DNA of 64,000 nt from Nocardia vinacea (GTDB taxonomy: Bacteria > Actinomycetota > Actinomycetes > Mycobacteriales > Mycobacteriaceae). Made by a program: the position numbers and the translations under genes. Positions within the stretch are counted from its first letter, which is position 1; each line of letters begins with the position of its first letter. Below are positions 37,615-50,000 of this stretch, piece by piece. Where the stretch lies: the NCBI RefSeq assembly GCF_035920345.1, contig NZ_CP109149.1:4464001-4528000 (forward strand). Reading direction: 5' to 3'. The notes under the pieces are model-generated. The model saw only the letters and a program-made list of their open reading frames with translations. It searched no databases and was not told where the DNA came from.

Positions 37615-37897
37615 CTTCTAGCGCACCGATAATCATGCGGGCCCATTGGCCCGATGCCCACGGCGCGCTCGCCGGTTTCCGGGTCCAGGTGCGGGCTGCA
37701 CGCCCACGCGAGCAGATCCAGCCAGGCCGACGTGTGCCAGGCGTGTGCCAGCGCCCGGATCATCATCGGTCGATCGGGTTTGCGGCATCCGCACCGTGCC
37801 GGGCGAGGTATCGATCAACGGCCGAACGGAATTCGTCCTTCGCGCGAGCGGCTCGCTCGTTGTCCTCCCGAACGCCCCCAGACTCTCGATCAACCAT
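37485..37897 (-). CDS. Two overlapping small ORFs directly after the giant gene
   Basis: The first ORF (37897-37763, 44 residues, MVDRESGGVREDNERAARAK then DEFRSAVDRYLARHG) is charged and helical. Its TGA overlaps, as ATGA, the start of a second ORF (37766-37485, 93 residues) whose first half reads MMIRALAHAWHTSAWLDLLA then WACSPHLDPETGERAVGIGP; the rest looks random after about 37620. They are either translationally coupled genes or one gene split by a frameshift. Being the first coding sequence after a toxin-like giant, a partner or immunity role is possible but unproven. Confidence 0.35.
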
Positions 37898-38033
37898 GCC
37901 GTAGCGTCCGCACCGGACTCCGGTTCACTGCTGCCATAGCAACCGACGCCGGTCGGCGGATTTCGCATTGAATCCGGTCCAGGGGACCACACCGTCGTAG
38001 GATCGAATGTTCTTGACACGCAAGGGAACCGGA

Positions 38034-41000
38034 TCACCATTGCCGGTGGTGTTGGTCGCGCCGTGTCCTTGCGCGGCGGCGAGCGTCCAGCGCGGCCTGA
38101 TCCCCCGGCGCCACCTCCGCTTCGAACTCGCCGGGCCGATCGGCCGATTCCACCAGCAGCGCCGGCCCTGTAGCACCCTCGCGGCTGGCGGCATCCGGTT
38201 CCGTCGCGGCCTCGGCAATGGAGTCGCCTGCTTCTCCAGAGTCGCCTTCTTCAGGCGAACGGTTCGTATCACCCTGTGAGCCGTGAGTCTTGGGTCGGCC
38301 TTCGTCCTCCGCCGCTGTCACGGGCGTTGGATCGGAGTATTCGCCGTAATCGGCGTAGGGGCCGTCGGCGCCGAAGAAGTTGAACATGTCGCCCAGCGGC
38401 AAGTTCGGTGACCACTGTCGCGAAGCCCGGGTACCGGGCTCCTCGGCGTGCTGCTGCTGTTGCAGCAGCTTGATCTGTTCACGCAGCGCGGCCGGCGATT
38501 CGGCTGCTCGGCGCTGCTGTTCCAGCATGTTCTTCCGGTAGGCGGCTCCTGTTTCCTGCGCCTGGGATGGCGGCGTGAACATGAACTCGCGGATGAACTG
38601 GATCATCCCGGCCTCAGTGTTGGTCAGCGCAAGCAGATCGTCGACAGTCTGCTCCACCTTCCGCACCACGGCGCTGCGCATCGCGGCGGCAGTCTGTGCG
38701 ACTGTTCCCGCCTCCGCGTTGTAGTAATCCACACTCCCCAGATAGGCCAGCCCGAGAATTCTCAATATGGTGTCGACCGGCTTCATCTGGTCGATCATGT
38801 CGGCGTTGAGGGTCAGGCGGTGCAGAATGGCCCCATTGCGCAGGCGCGCGAACGCGTTATACACGTATGCGGCCATATCCAGGCCCTCACAGGTACCGAC
38901 CCCGGACGCTTCCCGGATCTGCACCCGGCCACCGGGATAAACCAGGTAAACCTCCTGCTGGTCGCCGAGTTTCTTACCATCCGATTGGGTTTGGGCGGCA
39001 CAATGCGTACAGTAGGTCGACATCGTGTCGTCGACGCCGTGCCGAGGGCACTCGAATTCCACCGACAGCCCGTCGATCTGCTCGCAGATCTCGATCATGT
39101 AATCGACGAAGCTGTCGATATCGACGGCGCCTTCATCGACGTGCAACTGATCATCCCGGCTGACACCGAGCAGCTCGTACAACGTCTGCACCCGCAGCGG
39201 GAACGGGGCCGCGGCATGGGTGTATTCGAAACGGATTCTTCCGGTTTCCGGATCTTTGACGCGACGCACGACCAGGAACGGTTTCGGCCTCTTGCGCTCC
39301 GCCCATTCGCCCACCACCTCGTGGAAGACGTCGTCCAGTGACACCATCGTCATATAGCCGCGGAAGATCATGTACTTCGTCACTGCGATCGCCGCGCGGA
39401 TCTTTTCATGCGCGGACATATCGGTGACATGCACCGTGACCGAACCGTCCTTCTGGACCTTGGCGGACTCCGCAGCGTAATGGCCGATATCTTCGAGCTG
39501 GATCTCACCGGACCCGGCACCGACCCGGCCCAGCATGGCCCGGTACGGATTCTCGCCCTGTTTCTCCTCCGATACCGGCACACCGATCTCGATCCCGAGC
39601 GAATGCAGGAAAGCGTCGGAAACATCCGGGATTCCCCACACATACCTGGTTTCCGAATCGGCAATCATCTTGATCGCGGCGTTCCGGTCGCGCAGCTTCT
39701 CCAGCCGTTCCCGGATCTTCCGGCCCAATACCGGAGCCTGTTCCGTGAACCAGTCATTCTCCAGTTCGGACACATCGGCGGCGTGCACCACATGCAGGTA
39801 CTCCGCACGCACAGTGGCGACAGCCGCATCGACGGCGGATTCCACTGCGTCCGCCCCTGTTTCGCGGTCGATCGTCTCGAATCTGGACTGCCGCACCGCG
39901 GCCCGGACGTTCCGGGCGATCTCTTCGATGTCGACCTTGCGCTCGAGGAAAAGTTTCCGCTGATCGATCACCGAACCGACCGATTCCTGACCGGACTCGG
40001 GCACGGTGTCCGCGGTGTTCGCACCCGCCAACTCCTTGACGATCCGCGTGCGGACCTGATTAACCGCTTTGCTGTCGAAGAACTGTGTGATCTTGCGCTC
40101 CGCATTCGGACGCCATGCACCGGGTCCCTGCGCGAAGTCGGTCGGCCGGAGCATTTTCAGGTCGCGGACGCCCTCACTGCGAACCACATGTTTGATGGCC
40201 GAGTGCTGTTCGATAGCATCGAGAACATCGATGTTCGGCTCGCCCCCGACGGTGTTGTCCAGCACGCGATCCAGCAGTTCATCGGGATTCTCGGAGCCCG
40301 CGACAGAGCTGCCGCCGCGTTGCTTGCGCCGCGTTGCCACAGGATGCCAGCCGTGCCAGAGACCGGACCATTCCGGCATGTAATGCCACCGTTCGGCGAT
40401 CTGGGACATAGCAGCCTGCAGATCGCCGTTCGCCGCCAATTCCTCGGCGTCGGCGGTGAGCTGCTCGAATCGCCGCCGCAACCTGTCGTATCGCAGTTGC
40501 GCGCACCGCTGCTCCAACAGCTCGAAAGCCGTCGCCGGTATCCGCCGATCGTCGAAAACGGGCAGATGCGTCGCGGTGATCGAGTCGGGATCATCCTCCG
40601 CGAGCGCGTCGGCAAGCTGCTCGATCCGTGCCCGGTCGAGGTGGAAATGTTCGGACCGATAGTCCAGTGCGGAATCGTATTGACGCCTGGCTTCGGCCGC
40701 CTCCTGCTCATCCTGCTCACTGTCGGCGAGCGCAGCGCGCAGAGCGCGGACGCGGACGACGAAGTCCGCGAGGATGTCATGGCCATGATCCAGGGCGCTA
40801 GTCTTCTGCCGCAGGAGCTGGTCCGCATTCTGCATGCGTTGCTTCGCCGCCTCCTGTTCAGCGGTTACCTGTTCCAGCACCGTCAGACGGCGGGGTGCCG
40901 GTGATTCCTTGCGGCGTATCACCTTTCCATCTGTGGTCCGAACGATCGTGACACTGCGCTGCTTCGATTCCGGATCGACCGCCAGAACCGCCGTGACCGA

Positions 41001-44000
41001 GCCATCTCCAGTCGCCGCATCCGCGAACCACCGCGACAGCTGCTCGTCCAGAGCGAATTCGCCTCGCCAGCCGCGGCCCCACGCCTGCGTCAGCTGCGCC
41101 TTCGCCGTGTCACCGGGACGGCGTTCATCGAATCCATGTGGACAATGCCAGGCCGCATGCCACGGCTTTTTGCCTGTCACTTCGAGCGAATGCCATATCG
41201 TCCCGTCGCGCTCATCTGCGGCCAGTTCGATACGGACACCATCGCGACGGTCGCTGAACACCCGCACCCGGTCACCCGGGTTCAGGGCCGATGTGATCCA
41301 GTCGCTGATCCAGCGAGTGCGGTCATTCGGTCGCTCCTGCTCGATGAACAAGCGAATCTGCTCGACTACATCGGCAGCGGTCACCTCGTCACCGACGGTC
41401 ACCGCGAACAATCGGCTCCACTGCTCCGGCTGCGTCGACTTCCAATCCACATCGATCCGGAGGTTCTGCTCCGGAAACTCTTGCCTGAGATCACCAGTAG
41501 CGGTGCCGACAGCCAATACCCGCTTGCCGCGGGGGCCGCGCACCGTCACATGTACGGCACCGTGGTCGCCGAGCAGGTTCTCGATGTGCTCCTGAGCATC
41601 GGACACATCCGCCTGGCCACCCCGCCAGCCGGATGCGAAGTCGGTCACCTGAGGGACAGGAGCATGGCGGTGGCGCTCACCGGACCGGGCGTGGAAGGTG
41701 AACTCCTGCCGCTGCTCGGCGGATCCGGCGCCGTCGACATGATAGGTCAGCCACGGATCCGCACCGTCGGCCGCGGTCACGTCGACGGTGCGGTCGCCGT
41801 GCTTGCCGGCGACCCGTACGTTGAGAGTGCTCGGTGGCGCTGCTTGCAGCAGCACCGTCACTGGATCCAGGTCACGCATCTCGCTGTCACGCAGCACCCG
41901 GGGCAGTTGGTTGGCAGTCGCCGCGATACGTGTCATGTCATGTTCGGTCGGTGAACTACTCCAGCGACAGACCCGCCCCACGGACTCCGGATCGGCTTCG
42001 AGGAATTCGAAACGTTCGATCAGTGTCCGGTCTTGCCAGTCGTGGACCTGGGTCACTTCGACCACGAGAGTGCGCTGCCAACCCGTGCCGGATATCCACG
42101 CGTCCACCGTCATCCCGTGGGCCGAGCCCGGCCCATCCAGCAGCCGCTCGATCGACAACGCAGCATTCTTGGCATTTCTGTGTCCGACCGGCTGGGGCAG
42201 CCCTCCTGCCCCGCTCTGCGCAGCGGGCATGGAATATGTCGCACGCACCCTACGGATGTCCCACAGCAGCGAATTCAGTGCGCCGAGCACCACCTGCCGC
42301 ATGGTCGCGTCACCCGCCGGCACAAACCAACTGCTGCACCACGTCACAGTATCGGCGGACGCACCGGACCTCGCCGAACGCAGATGACCGGCCCCGGTCC
42401 GCCACGGACCCCGCATCGCCCCCAGCGTATGCCCTTCGATGCTCGGCTTCGCCCGATCCCGCTCCACCCGCTCACCGGCCACCCCACCATCGCGGTCGTA
42501 CCAGATGCCGTTGGAACATTGCACCAATACCTCATCCGCCACAACCCGCACCGCACCGCGACGGGGCGCCTTTCCACCGCCATCCCAACGGAATTCGATA
42601 CGCGCACCAGTGAAGGCGTGGTTCCGCAACCGCGATTCCAGTTCCGCCGCGGCCATCGCAGCCAACCGCGCCTCGGACTCACCGGCCGAACCGGACACGA
42701 CAATCAGCCGGTCGTCTGGATCGAAAGCCACTCGGCGAACGGACGGGACCTTCTCGCTCCAGTCGGCGGGGTGGGCGACCATGTCGGCGGGCACTGTGAC
42801 CGGGATGCCGACGTTGTTATACACGGTACCGTAGGTAGCGCGCACGCCGTGAATGCTGCCCTGCTCGTATGGCGTGACGGCTCCGGTTTCCGGGTCGTAG
42901 ACGCGAATTCCGTTGTGGTCCCGCACCATCGTCCAGAACCGCAGGCCACCGTCGGCGAGTTCGTGGACACCGACGAGCACCGAACCGAGCCGCATCGGGT
43001 CGAGACGAACGGCGGCGGCGTCCAAGTCGTGGAATGCCCGCATATGCGCGCTCGCCGCAGCAGGACGCAGGTACCCAGAGGCACCCGAGGTGACCTCCGC
43101 GGCGAACCGCAGGGCATCCAGGTAGTGCCGCTCCTGCGCCGTCGCGTACGACGTGCCGAAATCCGTGGTGTCCGAACCGTTGTCGAGGGGGCGCTGGGCC
43201 GCTGGGTCACGCGGCGGGGTGAAGATCTTCTGCAACAGCGTCGGATGGGGCACGCCGGGACGGTGCTCTTCGAGCGGCGGCTCCATGCCGACCAGGATCA
43301 TCGCGTTGGCGAGCAACGCCTCCGAGGGGGAACCGTCCGCTTCGAAGAAGAAGTAGGCGCCGTGCTTTTCGATACCGCCTGTGCGCTTCGAATTGGCGGT
43401 CACACGGACCGCGCCGAAAAGTTCGGACGCGGGGTCGATGCCATGCCCGAACCCCGCGAGGCGGCCTGCAGTGTTCGCGCCGAGTTCCGAAATCGGGTCG
43501 CCCGGTGTCGCGAGGACGAAGACCCGGTCGGCAGGCAGGCCGAGCTCCGAGACATGCTCCGCCGGCACACCCGATGCTCCGTTGTAAGCGAACCTGACAA
43601 CCGAATCGGGCAGTGCGCCACGCAGTGCCGCCAAGGTACCCAGCACCCCGCCGTAGCTGAGCGGGAATGCCACGATCTCGGGAACCGCCGGCCCGCCCGG
43701 CCGTCCGGCCAACCGTTTCCGGACGGTATCGAGGGCGTGCAGGGTTCGCGTCAGTGCCGGGGCGCCCTCGCGGGCCTGCGCGGATCCCGGTACCTGCGGC
43801 CACAACAACGGCGTAGCGCCCGGCCCGCGGTATCCGACCCACGCCAGCATCGCGACATCGAGTTCGGGGCTCAGCCTCTTGGCCACTTTGCAGACGTTTC
43901 CGGCCTTCTCGACACTGGCCGGCAGAATCCCGAGTTCCGCGAGGATCCCGGGCACGAACACACCGATACGCTCGGCGGTACCCGGATTGCCGAGCGCGAC

Positions 44001-47000
44001 GACGGCACGACCGAATCCGTGGTGTGCGGTGCTGTCGTACTCCAGCAGAAATACCTGGTCGGCGCCGAAACGGGTGACCGCGTCCGCCAAGCCTTTTCGC
44101 GCGGAGAGAATGGCGCGGATCCGACGGCGTTCGGCCGCAGTGAGCTCGTATATCACCCACTTCCGCAGGGTGGTGTCGACGGGCACGCGCGCCAGGATCC
44201 CCGCGAATTCCTCCTCCAGCACGGCCACATTCGCCGCGTGCCGCACCTCGAAGGAAACGCCGTCGGCATTGCCCACCCACCGGGGGAAGTGCTCGATCAT
44301 GGCCTCGCACTGAGCGTCGGTCAGCGAATCCCACCAATCCGCAAGCATGCTCACCCACATCGGGTGCACGGCCGCCGCCTCGTCGGTGGTGCGGTATTCG
44401 CGGCGCAGGCGCGCCGCCAGCCGCTCCCAGCCAGCACGATCCTCAGGCTCCGGCGGAACTTCGCCCTCGGCGAGCCAGAAGCTCAATGCCTCCCGCGCCG
44501 CGAGCGGCACCGGGCCGGTATCCGCGGCGCCGGCGATATCGGTGCCCACACCGGATGCCGCGATCCGCTGATCCAGCTCATCGACCAGCTCCAAGAACTC
44601 CGCATCGACGTCCGGATCGTCGTCCTCGGCCGGATCCAGCTCGACCGCACCCACCAGCGCATCGGATTCGACGATACCGCTGTCCGAACCCATCGCGCCG
44701 TCGCCGGTCGTTCCGGTCAACGAGGCCGGACCAGCTGTGACGCGGCGGCCCCTGAACGCGGGGTGGTCGATCTCGGTGCCGATGGGGGTTCCCCGCTCGA
44801 CCATCGCCTTTCCCCCAGGATGGAATGCGAGCACGTCCGTAGCGCCGAAACCGTCGAGTTCGTCATCGCCCAGCTCACGCTTGTGCTCCTCGAACAACAT
44901 CCGGTAGGCGGTGACCGGATCCTTGTCACCGGCAGCGTGGTTGATGTCGATGTCGGGCACATCGGCCGGGTCGAGGATGCTGATCCGGCCGCCGCCGTCG
45001 TTGCGCAGCAGCACTGCATGCCGGTCCGCGTCGGCGACGGCCGAATCCAGGCCCGCGACAAAGAAAGTACCGACCTTGGTGGCGCGCAACAGCCGGACGA
45101 GATCGGTGCCCGATTCGACGCCCACCCATTCGGTGTGGAGCTGAGTCGCCAGTTCGATGCCACTCAGCCGGGGCTGGAACTCATTCGGCTCCGGTGCCCG
45201 CACATCCGCCCGCGTATCCGGTGCCATGCTGTATGCGACACCCCAGGTCACCAGTGCGCACCGCTGCGGCGTGTCCAGCACCTGGTGCAGCGGATCCGCG
45301 CCGCCGGGCGGGCGATAGCCGGTCGCCGACAATCCCTGCGCGGCACCGAGGTAGTACTGCCTGGTGGCCGCCACGTCGAGAGCACGGTATTCGGCGAGCC
45401 GCGCGGCGACCGTGCCGGCGGTGCGGATCTCCGGTCCGACTCTGATGATCTTTGCCCGTCGCGCCCCGGCAGCCGACTGCTTCACATACGCGGTAGCGGC
45501 CACCGCCAAGGTCGACGAGCAGTTCTCGAGCTCGGTGGCATCCCGAACCGTGTCGACGTCGTCTGCGTCTTCCACCCGGCTGAACTGGAATTCGGCGAAA
45601 CCGTTGGCGATGTCGACCCGGCCCACGAACACTCGCACACCCGCCTTGTCACCCCAGGCGGAGGCATCGGCCCACGCCTGCAGCACCGACTCCCACGTCC
45701 GCAACTGCTCGGCGAGGCTCTCCCGATTTTCCCGCAGATGTAGCGTCCGCGAGTCCACCAGCTCTGGCGGCACCGATTCGCGCAGCGCCAGTTCGGCATC
45801 GAGCTTCGTCAGGTCCGCGCCCAGCGCGTCGATCGTTCGGCGCAGTACATACCGGCTGGCGAGATCCCGCCATTCGCTGGTGATGCCGGGCAGCTCGGAG
45901 ACCTCCAACGGTTTGCCCCACACCCATATCCACTGATCGCGCCAGTCCAGTTCATCCCATGCTCGAGCGTAGAAGCGAATATCTTCGGCCCGCGGCTCGG
46001 AGGTATCCCGCCAGCCGAACGCATCGGCCGGCCCGCCGCGGGAGTTCTCGCGCCGCAGCTGGCGTACCCGATCATGGAACCGGCGCGATACCGCATGCGC
46101 CCGCTCGAAGTCGCCGGTGTTGTCGTGCAGCCGCCGCCGTGTCCACCGCGCCGCCCTGCGGTGTGGATGCGAGACGTCCACACCGTGCGACTGCTGCCAC
46201 AGTTCCGCGCTAGAGATATCACCGTCCGCGGCCGAAACACCCTCGGCAACAACAGCTTCCGGCTGCCCGTCCTGCGCTGCCCCTTGCGCGCGGAACGGCT
46301 GGGCGGACTGCTCGTGCGGTCCGCCGCCGTCCGGACCAATCGACACACCGACTTCACCGCGGCCATCGGCTGATTCGCCGCCGGTAGGTTCACCGTATCG
46401 GCCAGACACCAAGGTCGGCTGCGGGCCGCTCGATGCACTGTCCCTATCGCGGCCGAACGGCGAATTCGAACCATCGGAAACCAGCCGCAACCTCGCGGAC
46501 ACCGGAGACTCCGACCCGGAAACGGGTGCGTCGGTTTCAGTTTCGGCATCGAACGGGTCCGGGGTGGGAGGCAGAGGTACATCGGCACCACCCCTGGTCT
46601 GGCGGAACTCGTATCGGGTGCCGAAGATGACGTCGGTGCGTCTCCCGGACTTGGCGTCGGTGCGCTCGAACTTCAACCGGGTCCGGATGAGCTCATCGGG
46701 GAGGAACTTCAGTAGCTCGGGATCGAGGCGGGCGAGGGACGGAGCGTCAAGGGTGCCGTCGTCGACAGTGACGGTGAGGCTGGTAGCGGTGGCTTCCACT
46801 GCGACGGAGCCTGTTCGTCCTGCCACAGCGATTGCGTTCACCAGGCTGCGCGTGACGACGACCGTCCTGTCGACCTGACCTTCCGGCCATCCGTCCGCGA
46901 GGTGTCGCACCAGTTCTTCGGCAGCATTCGCCGCCTGCACCGGATCCTCGCCGGAGAATTCGATGGTGCCGGTCTGCGCAGGACCACTCGAATCATCGAC

Positions 47001-50000
47001 GGGCGCCTCGTTTTTCGAGATTTGCGCTGGCGACGGCGTCTCGGCCACCTGCTGCGACGCCAGTCGCTCATCGGTTGGCTGGTGCACCTCCGAAACCGAT
47101 ACGCCGTGCAACCGTTCGAACGCCTCGGCTACGGCCGCGCCAATCGATTCCGCCGATACCTGTTCTCCCACAAGGTCTTTGCGATCAACCGCGAGCCAGT
47201 TCCGCTTGTTCAGCAGACTCTCGCCACCATCGATCGCCCGCAATCGGGGGCCGCCGGTCTCCGGCGACTCCACACCGACCCGAATCCCCGCTACCGGGTA
47301 ATCCGGCGGGAGCGCCCGCACGGCGTCCACCAGCATGGTGAGGACATCACCCGGGATACCGTCCGCGCCGCGCACCGGTAGCCCGTCCACCGAGACGGTT
47401 GGGCGTGGTGTGTCCGGGTCATGGTGCGGCGCCGAGAGATCGACTCCGGTGCCTGCGATCAGCAGGTCTTCGTCGCGCAACGGCGGAGCGTCGCCGAGAC
47501 CCGTGACAACAGCGCCGCCGCGGATGACCGTCGCGAACGTCGCGGCCGGTTCGCCGAACGCGTCTCTGTCGAAACCCTTGCCGAAGTACTCCCCCTTCGC
47601 GTGCTGAGCAACAACCCACCGCCCGTTGATCTTCTCCACCGCGACGACTTGGCCGCCGCTGAGTTTCGTCACCGCGTAGGCGTGGCCGTCGGCGCCGGGC
47701 AACCCGTTGTGCAGGTCCACGACGAATGCCACATCACCCACCTCGAGTGCTACCGCGATCTTGTCGTGGGCGGTCCCGTCCTCGTCGGCCCGGAACCCTT
47801 CCAGCTCGACGGGCTCCGGCCTGCCGTTGCGCAAACGGTCGAGAGTCTGCCTGACCGTCTCACCCGCCAGCGCCGCCTCGGGGTTCGCCCGAGCATCCAC
47901 CACGCCGGGCGACAGGGCCTCGATCACCGTGCAGGTGTTCTGCACACACGCACCCGGTAGATCCTGCGTATCCGTCTGCGGCAGATACGACCCGGTGCCG
48001 TCGTCATCGCCGGTCTCCATAACCGCAGTGCGCGAACCACTTTCGGCTACCTGCATCGATTCGAGATGCTGGCGGGCAGAACGGTAATAGATGGCGTCGA
48101 TGACGCGGGCGCTGACGTCCTCGGCGGGGATCTGTTGGACCTCGTCTCGGACGCGGTCCGGAATCTCGCCGCCGTACACCGACAGTTCCGGCCCAATGAC
48201 GCCTGGGAAATGCTCGGCCAGCCACGCGGCCAGCCGGCGCTCGGCATTCACCTTGCGGCTCTCGACCTTGCCGACGAGGTCGAGACGTTCGATAGGAGTA
48301 AGCGCGACATACGCAGCCACGAATGCGCCGCCGACATCCCGGCGGGCCCTCTCGATGACCTCCCGCGCGTGGTATCGGACCACCTTTCGACCTGACAGCA
48401 GGTCCGCCGCCCGCACAATGGTCGACTGGCCGAGCTTCGCACCGGCGATGCTCCGGACCTGCGCCAGCTGTTCGAGGTCCAGTTCACCGTCCAGCCACTG
48501 CCTGAACACGTCGGACTGTTGACCATCCAGCGCGCTCGCGATCGCCTCCAACAACATCGACACCTCGCGAATGCCGGCGGCCGACTGCTTCGCGGCGGCG
48601 AGCAACGCCTTCGCCTCGGAGTGTTTGTTCAGCTCCGGGGTCGCCGGTGTATCAGCGGCAACGGCGGGTGGGGCGGCCTGCTCACGCAACCGTTCGACCC
48701 CGGGCAGGAACGCGTCCAAGCGGTCTACAGCATCGAACACCGCCGCGCTGCCGGATCGCATCGATCGGCCCGTCTCGGCGACGAGCCGGGCCTCAGCTGC
48801 AGCGACGGTCAGCCTGTCGACCGCCATCATTCTGAACAACACGGCGCCGGGGCTGGAGAATCTTGCGTCTATATACGCCGCCAGACGGGTCCTTCGAGCG
48901 GCAACGTACCGGGATTCAACGGACAACATCTTTGCCACGTGAAGCACTGCGTCACTGAGGTCTTCCTGGATGCCCCGCGCCGACTGATCCGCTTCCCCAT
49001 ACAACTCCCGTGCCTCAGCAAGCGTCGCGCCATTCAGTGCGGCCCGCAGCACCAGCTGCTGGTCTTGCCCCAGTACCTCGATCCAGCGGTTGACACGCTC
49101 TGAATCCGACTGCCGCGCACTCACGATCAACTCGTACCGCTGCCGTAGCTCGCCGGACAGCTCAGCTTCGAGCGGGATCTCCGCTTCCGCCTGTTTTCGG
49201 GCGACCGCGTCGGAGTCGTAGTCCTCGGGAACTAGCGTGTCCATGCGCCCTACCGCGTCGCGCAGCACCAGGCGAATTTGATTGGGCGTCCGCTCGATAT
49301 CACGGGCCGTTTCGGCCAAGGAACCGCCCGAACACACCACTCGGATGAATACTGCACGCTGCACGTCGGTCAGCCGCGCCGCTGCGATGGCTGTGTGCAG
49401 CGCATCCTCGCCGATGCTGCCGAACCGGGACTCCAGCGACAGGAACAAGGCCAGCCTGCGCATCGCGGCGGCGAAGAACTCCGTGCGGATCCGGTAAAGC
49501 CGCACGCCGAGGTTGTCCGCCGCATCGCGGATCGTGCCGCCCTTCAACCACACCTGGATCACCAACTGCTGTTTCGGAGTCAGCATCTCGACCCACCGCC
49601 GGACACGATCGGCATCCGCACCGAAGACAATGCCGACGGCCTCGTACGCGCGTCGCGTCTGCTCATCGAGGCCCTCGGTAAACGGATCGTCCGTGGCAAA
49701 CGGGCTGTCGCCACCAACCGCACCGGCGTCCGCTTCGTCCCCGAAGGCGGCCATGCCACCCACAACGGCGGTCCCGGCGACCGCCGGACCGCGGGCGCTA
49801 CCTCCCCTTGCCGTGCCCTCATCGATGCTCGGCGGCTCGTTATCCGACGAGCCGACGGTGTTGCCGCCCGAGGGCTGCGAATCGGCGAATTCGTTGTCCC
49901 AGTATGCTTTCAGAAAACGTCGCATCTCCTGGTTGGCGGCGGTATCGGGCTTGCCCCACCGCGCCAGAGCGAGCTGTTCGACCGCTTCGTGCCAGCTGAT

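Noticed and set aside
42033..45743. Long plus-strand open frame (over 1,200 codons) antisense to the giant gene
   Set aside because: Composition is Arg/Pro/His-rich with no domain motifs, while the minus strand encodes recognisable modules; it is a by-product of the high-GC third codon positions.
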